A stretch of DNA of 53,364 nt from Acidobacteria bacterium RIFCSPLOWO2_02_FULL_61_28. GTDB lineage: Bacteria; Acidobacteriota; Terriglobia; 2-12-FULL-54-10. How positions within the stretch are numbered: position 1 is the stretch's first letter; every line of letters begins with the position of its first letter. The translations under genes were made by a program, and so were the position numbers. This document shows positions 50,784-53,364 of the stretch, in pieces. The notes beneath the pieces were generated by a model. That model was not told the DNA's origin. It saw nothing but the letters and a program-made list of their open reading frames with translations, and did no database searches. The stretch lies in assembly GCA_001767035.1 (NCBI GenBank), contig MEKR01000188.1, positions 1 through 53,364 of the forward strand. The letters run 5' to 3'.

Positions 50784-51473
50784 ATGAAGCATTGGAAACT
50801 GATCGGAGCGGGTGCGGGGATCGCGGCGGCAGCCGCGCTTTCCTTTGCCTTTCTCGGCCGCCGGGATGCCACCGTGTCAGCCGACAACGCGGGGACCAGC
50901 GCCCCGCAAGACAAATCCTTTCTTTCGCGACTTTCCCGTCAGCCGGAGTTGATCACGGTGCCGGCGAACACCAAACTGCCCATCCGGCTGGAACACGCCA
51001 TCAGCACGGAGAAAAACTCCCCCGGCGATTCCTTCACCGGATCGTTGGATGGGCCGTTGATGGTGGACGGCAAACTGGTCGCGCCTTCACACAGCAAGGT
51101 CGTCGGCCAGATTACCCAGGTGAAGGAGTCGGGACGGGTGGAAGGCCGAGCCAGCCTGACGATGGTGGTGCAGAAGTTGGTGGTGGACGGCAGGGAATAT
51201 GATCTCAACACCGTGCCCATCACGCGCATCGCCCGCAGCACCAAAAAGAAAGACGCCGCGATCATTGGCGGCGGCGCAGCGGCGGGAGCCGTCATCGGCG
51301 CGATTGCCGGCGGCGGCAAGGGAGCGGCCATCGGCGCCGGAGTGGGCGGAGGTTCCGGGACGGGTTACGTGCTCGCCACCAAGGGGGCACCGGTCGCCTA
51401 TGGCCCGGAGGCCCGCTTTGTCTTTGTTCTCTCGAACCCCGTTGAACTGCCGGTTTACAAGCAGTCCAGTTAA
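50784..51473 (+). CDS. Exported glycine-zipper protein
   Basis: A 229-residue envelope protein from ATG 50784 (AAGGAGG, 6 bp). The N-terminal segment GAGAGIAAAAALSFAFLG is a membrane anchor or signal. A beta domain (residues about 50-150) has ITVPANTKLPIRLEHAISTE, VAPSHSKVVGQITQVKESGR and VVQKLVVDGREYDLNTVPIT, resembling exported acidobacterial proteins distantly like TrbI/VirB10 beta domains. It is followed by a glycine zipper (AAIIGGGAAAGAVIGAIAGG) that could insert in or associate with a membrane. The C-terminus ends FVLSNPVELPVYKQSS. It faces the TPR lipoprotein gene, stop to stop, only one base apart. Confidence 0.78.
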   Translation: MKHWKLIGAGAGIAAAAALSFAFLGRRDATVSADNAGTSAPQDKSFLSRLSRQPELITVPANTKLPIRLEHAISTEKNSPGDSFTGSLDGPLMVDGKLVAPSHSKVVGQITQVKESGRVEGRASLTMVVQKLVVDGREYDLNTVPITRIARSTKKKDAAIIGGGAAAGAVIGAIAGGGKGAAIGAGVGGGSGTGYVLATKGAPVAYGPEARFVFVLSNPVELPVYKQSS

Positions 51474-51474
51474 G

Positions 51475-52131
51475 CTACCGCGGCGGCGTGGCGGGGCGGC
51501 GCTGCAAGTCAATTTGCTTGAGTTGTTCCAGTTCCGCCTTGAGCTTCTCGAGTTCCTCGGTGAGTTGCCGGATGCGTTCCTCGCGGCGGGTCAGGTCGGC
51601 GCGCAGCCGCTGCAATTCCACCTGCCGGATCCGGTCGAGTTCCTGGTTGATCTCCTGAATCCGCGCCTCCCGCTGGCCGAGGTCGGCACGCAGCATCTCG
51701 ACTTCCCCCTGTTGCTGCGAGAGTTCGGTCTGTTGCCGCGCCAGTTCACTCTGCTGGCGGATGAAAAACTCGGCGGGTGACCGGAAGAGGCTGTTGGGAT
51801 ACTGGCGGATGAGTTGTTCCAGCAATTCCGTGGCCCGGGCCGCGTCCCGCGCCGGACTCTCCGGGAACGCGTGAGCCAGGGCCAGGCGAAACAGCGCGCG
51901 GTCGGCGTTCGGCCCCAGCGGCGTCGCCCGCAGGTAAGTGTTGTACGCTTCGATCGCCTGCCCGTAGTCGCCCGACTCGAAGGCCCGTTCCCCCATCTCG
52001 AAATAGTTGGGAGGAGGCGGCGCTACGGGCGCGCTCGGCCTTCGCTGGCAGGACCACGGCAGCGGGATCAACACCACGCCCAGCAGCCCCGCCGAAAGAA
52101 TCCGCCTCGCTGTCTGATACTCCCGCTTCAT
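51475..52131 (-). CDS. TPR lipoprotein with C-terminal coiled coil (BamD/YbgF-like repeats)
   Basis: A 218-residue lipoprotein. The signal ILSAGLLGVVLIPLPWSC ends in a lipobox-like Cys near residue 28. A Pro-rich stretch follows, then TPR units (NYFEMGERAFESGDYGQAIE, LFRLALAHAFPES, LLEQLIRQYPNS), like those in outer-membrane assembly lipoproteins. The last 95 residues form a Gln/Glu/Arg/Leu coiled coil (QQSELARQQTELSQQQGEVE, LTRREERIRQLTEELEKLKA). Order is the reverse of YbgF/CpoB, where coiled coil comes first. GAAGGA lies before ATG 52131. The gene converges on the glycine-zipper gene with one base between stops, so both transcripts run into each other. Confidence 0.82.
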   Translation of the reverse strand: MKREYQTARRILSAGLLGVVLIPLPWSCQRRPSAPVAPPPPNYFEMGERAFESGDYGQAIEAYNTYLRATPLGPNADRALFRLALAHAFPESPARDAARATELLEQLIRQYPNSLFRSPAEFFIRQQSELARQQTELSQQQGEVEMLRADLGQREARIQEINQELDRIRQVELQRLRADLTRREERIRQLTEELEKLKAELEQLKQIDLQRRPATPPR

Positions 52132-52189
52132 TCCTTCAGCATAGCACCGCTAACACACGCCGGAACGCGAAGATGGAATCGGGTAGTGC

Positions 52190-52262
52190 TTGGCAAGCCC
52201 CCTGAAGGGGGCTAGAAAAATCCGTGGCTCTCGGAGACCCAGGCGTGAACGCCTGGGCTAGA
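52190..52262. repeat. CTAG-type palindromic repeat pair
   Basis: AAGCCCCCTGAAGGGGGCT (inside 52190-52215, then AG) and CCCAGGCGTGAACGCCTGGG with CTAGAG (52238-52262). They are the inverse of hairpins at 16961-17034, in inverse order, and CTAG sits beside each stem. Confidence 0.75.
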
Positions 52263-52354
52263 GAAAAAACCGGGGGGCGGTTGTCCTGCGCCGATTCCCC
52301 ATGAGGGTCGAGCCGGTGTCGCCGCCGAGGATTTCGCGGGGCGCGGCGGCCGGT

Positions 52355-52633
52355 TTACGGCGCGGCCATTTCCGGCCAGCGCCACTGGGTCCACTGCTGC
52401 GCTTGCGATTCGTCCAGGCGCTCGACGCGCTCGATGCCGACCGTGCTTTCGAGTTCCCGCACGATCTGGTCCACGGTGATCGGTGGGGCTTCGACCAGCA
52501 CGGTGGCGCGGTGGTGATCTCCGACCGGGGCGCACCAGACGGCCTCAATCAGCAGGCCCCGGCGCGTGAAGCAATTGAGCGCGCGCATCATCGCGCCCGG
52601 AATGTTGTGAAAGTAGATGGCAAGTCCAGTCAT
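52355..52633 (-). CDS. Acetolactate synthase small subunit-like ACT-domain protein
   Basis: A 92-residue ACT-domain protein: MTGLAIYFHNIPGAMMRALN (the usual N-terminal strand with the VENxPGVL-like site), CFTRRGLLIEAVWCAPVGD, ATVLVEAPPITVDQIVRELE and VGIERVERLDE. This fits the short (IlvM-like) regulatory subunit of acetolactate synthase, which confers feedback control by branched-chain amino acids; the longer IlvN type would have a second domain. It follows the large-subunit gene by 96 bp on the same strand. That gap is filled by a seven-base-repeat palindrome, which may lower read-through. No clear ribosome site lies immediately before ATG 52633. Confidence 0.85.
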   Translation of the reverse strand: MTGLAIYFHNIPGAMMRALNCFTRRGLLIEAVWCAPVGDHHRATVLVEAPPITVDQIVRELESTVGIERVERLDESQAQQWTQWRWPEMAAP

Positions 52634-52643
52634 AAATTAAAGG

Positions 52644-52727
52644 CAGTGACAAGTGAAAAGTGACGAGTGACAAGAAAAAACCGCTCCACGAGCGCCGGTT
52701 GTCTATCACTCGTCACTCATCACTGTA
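52644..52727. repeat. Seven-base repeat palindrome between the two acetolactate synthase genes
   Basis: The left arm CAGTGACAAGTGAAAAGTGA (and on to 52674) and right arm (CACTCGTCACTCATCACTG, to 52727) are inverse AGTGACN-type arrays around a GC-rich centre. It fills nearly the whole intergenic gap. Confidence 0.75.
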
Positions 52728-52729
52728 GT

Positions 52730-53364
52730 TCACTTCTTCTCCTCCAGCAGCATATCGGTCAGCGCCGCTCCGGCGGGGACCATCGGGTAGACGTTGGCTT
52801 CGGCGGGGCACTCGACCACGAGCTGCGCCGCGCCCGGGGTGGCCAGGAACTCGCCGAGCATCCGCTCCATGTCCGCGCCGCAGTTCATGAGCGTGCCGGG
52901 GATGCCGTAGGCTTCGGCGATCTTGACGAAGTCCGGGTTGTCGTACAAATCCACTTCCGAGTAGCGGCGGTCCCAGAACAGTTGCTGCCACTGGCGGACC
53001 ATGCCGAGGTACTTGTTGTCAATCACCAGAATCTTGATGGGCAGCGAGTACCGCTGGACCGTGGCCAGCTCCTGAATATTCATCTGGAAGCCGCCGTCGC
53101 CGGCGACGCAGATCACCTGGCGATGGGGGAACGCAAGCTGCGCGCCAATGGCGGCGGGCAGGGCAAAACCCATGGCCCCGAGGCCGCCCGAGGTGATGAA
53201 CTGCCGGGGGTTGGCGATGCCGGAGGCGCGCTGCGCCGCCCACATCTGGTGCTGGCCCACGTCGGCAGTCACCAGCGCCTCCGGGTCCATTCTGTCGAAG
53301 AGCAATTCGAGCACCCGGGTGGGCGACGGTTTGCCGCCCTCCAGGTTCTCCTTGTGCTGCGGAT
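52730..53364 (-). CDS. ilvB: Acetolactate synthase large subunit (5' part outside window)
   Basis: The C-terminal 210 residues of the thiamine-diphosphate enzyme that condenses pyruvate to acetolactate (valine/leucine/isoleucine synthesis). The frame is open to the window edge, so the N-terminal two thirds are missing. Visible sequence: TADVGQHQMWAAQ, FITSGGLGAMGFALPAAIGA, the ThDP/Mg motif VAGDGGFQMNIQELATVQRY, IDNKYLGMVRQWQQLFWDRR and the tail EANVYPMVPAGAALTDML. These match the catalytic subunit closely rather than other ThDP enzymes (MVRQWQ is typical). The short ACT-domain subunit gene follows on the same strand. Confidence 0.96.
   Translation of the reverse strand, partial: PQHKENLEGGKPSPTRVLELLFDRMDPEALVTADVGQHQMWAAQRASGIANPRQFITSGGLGAMGFALPAAIGAQLAFPHRQVICVAGDGGFQMNIQELATVQRYSLPIKILVIDNKYLGMVRQWQQLFWDRRYSEVDLYDNPDFVKIAEAYGIPGTLMNCGADMERMLGEFLATPGAAQLVVECPAEANVYPMVPAGAALTDMLLEEKK

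Overview
The window is about 53 kb of GC-rich bacterial chromosome, dense in genes on both strands, with one tRNA and no rRNA, CRISPR array, prophage or plasmid functions. Gene content suggests the phylum Acidobacteriota. The evidence is an Oar-type outer-membrane receptor with a carboxypeptidase-like N-terminal domain, an SBBP beta-propeller exoprotein, two multidomain cytochrome c proteins, secreted two-domain VOC and 'SGVW' proteins, and DUF6398. That assignment is inference from gene families; no marker gene was compared.

Layout. 1-2170 (-): MacA/MacB-type export system, cut by the window edge. 2400-5290 (-): Uma2 nuclease-like protein, then a degenerate GGDEF-PilZ membrane protein and an HD-GYP response regulator (cyclic-di-GMP signalling). 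5904-11592: large secreted SBBP protein (+) facing a cytochrome c protein (-). 11924-13218: nucleoside transporter broken by a one-base frameshift. 13232-15114: a REP-element region with a membrane protein of unknown function and a RAYT transposase. 15268-19320: isocitrate dehydrogenase, DUF433 antitoxin-like protein, UPF0173 hydrolase and malate dehydrogenase, with two MITE-like palindromic elements between them. 19696-24663: TonB-receptor-like barrel and an M28 peptidase-like membrane protein. 24729-31787: a fused tandem methyltransferase, a RibD-like reductase, the secreted 'SGVW' and VOC pair, and an M1 aminopeptidase. 32332-35268: phosphoesterase, tRNA-Ala(GGC), CDF metal exporter and a lower-GC islet with a duplicated zinc ribbon. 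35371-42102: MutS2, a PD-(D/E)xK-like protein, an antitoxin-like protein, a UbiD decarboxylase and an overlapping HEPN gene pair. 42376-46171 (-): cytochrome c/Vgb propeller, two small proteins and TsaD. 46582-52131: cell-envelope locus with an OmpA lipoprotein, two paralogous membrane coiled-coil proteins, exported proteins and a TPR lipoprotein. 52355-53364 (-): acetolactate synthase subunits, the large one cut by the window edge.

The most distinctive property is the number of small repeats. There are at least four kinds: GTAG-headed REP hairpins (probably the substrates of the RAYT), seven-base tandem repeats often arranged as long palindromes at gene ends, two MITE-like elements with perfect 15-bp terminal inverted repeats, and composite repeats about 80 bp long. 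Composite repeats sit in frame inside two unrelated protein genes, and a different palindrome appears to enlarge the universal gene tsaD. The best candidates for undescribed biology are these coding-region insertions, the 46.6-51.5 kb envelope locus and the overlapping HEPN pair.
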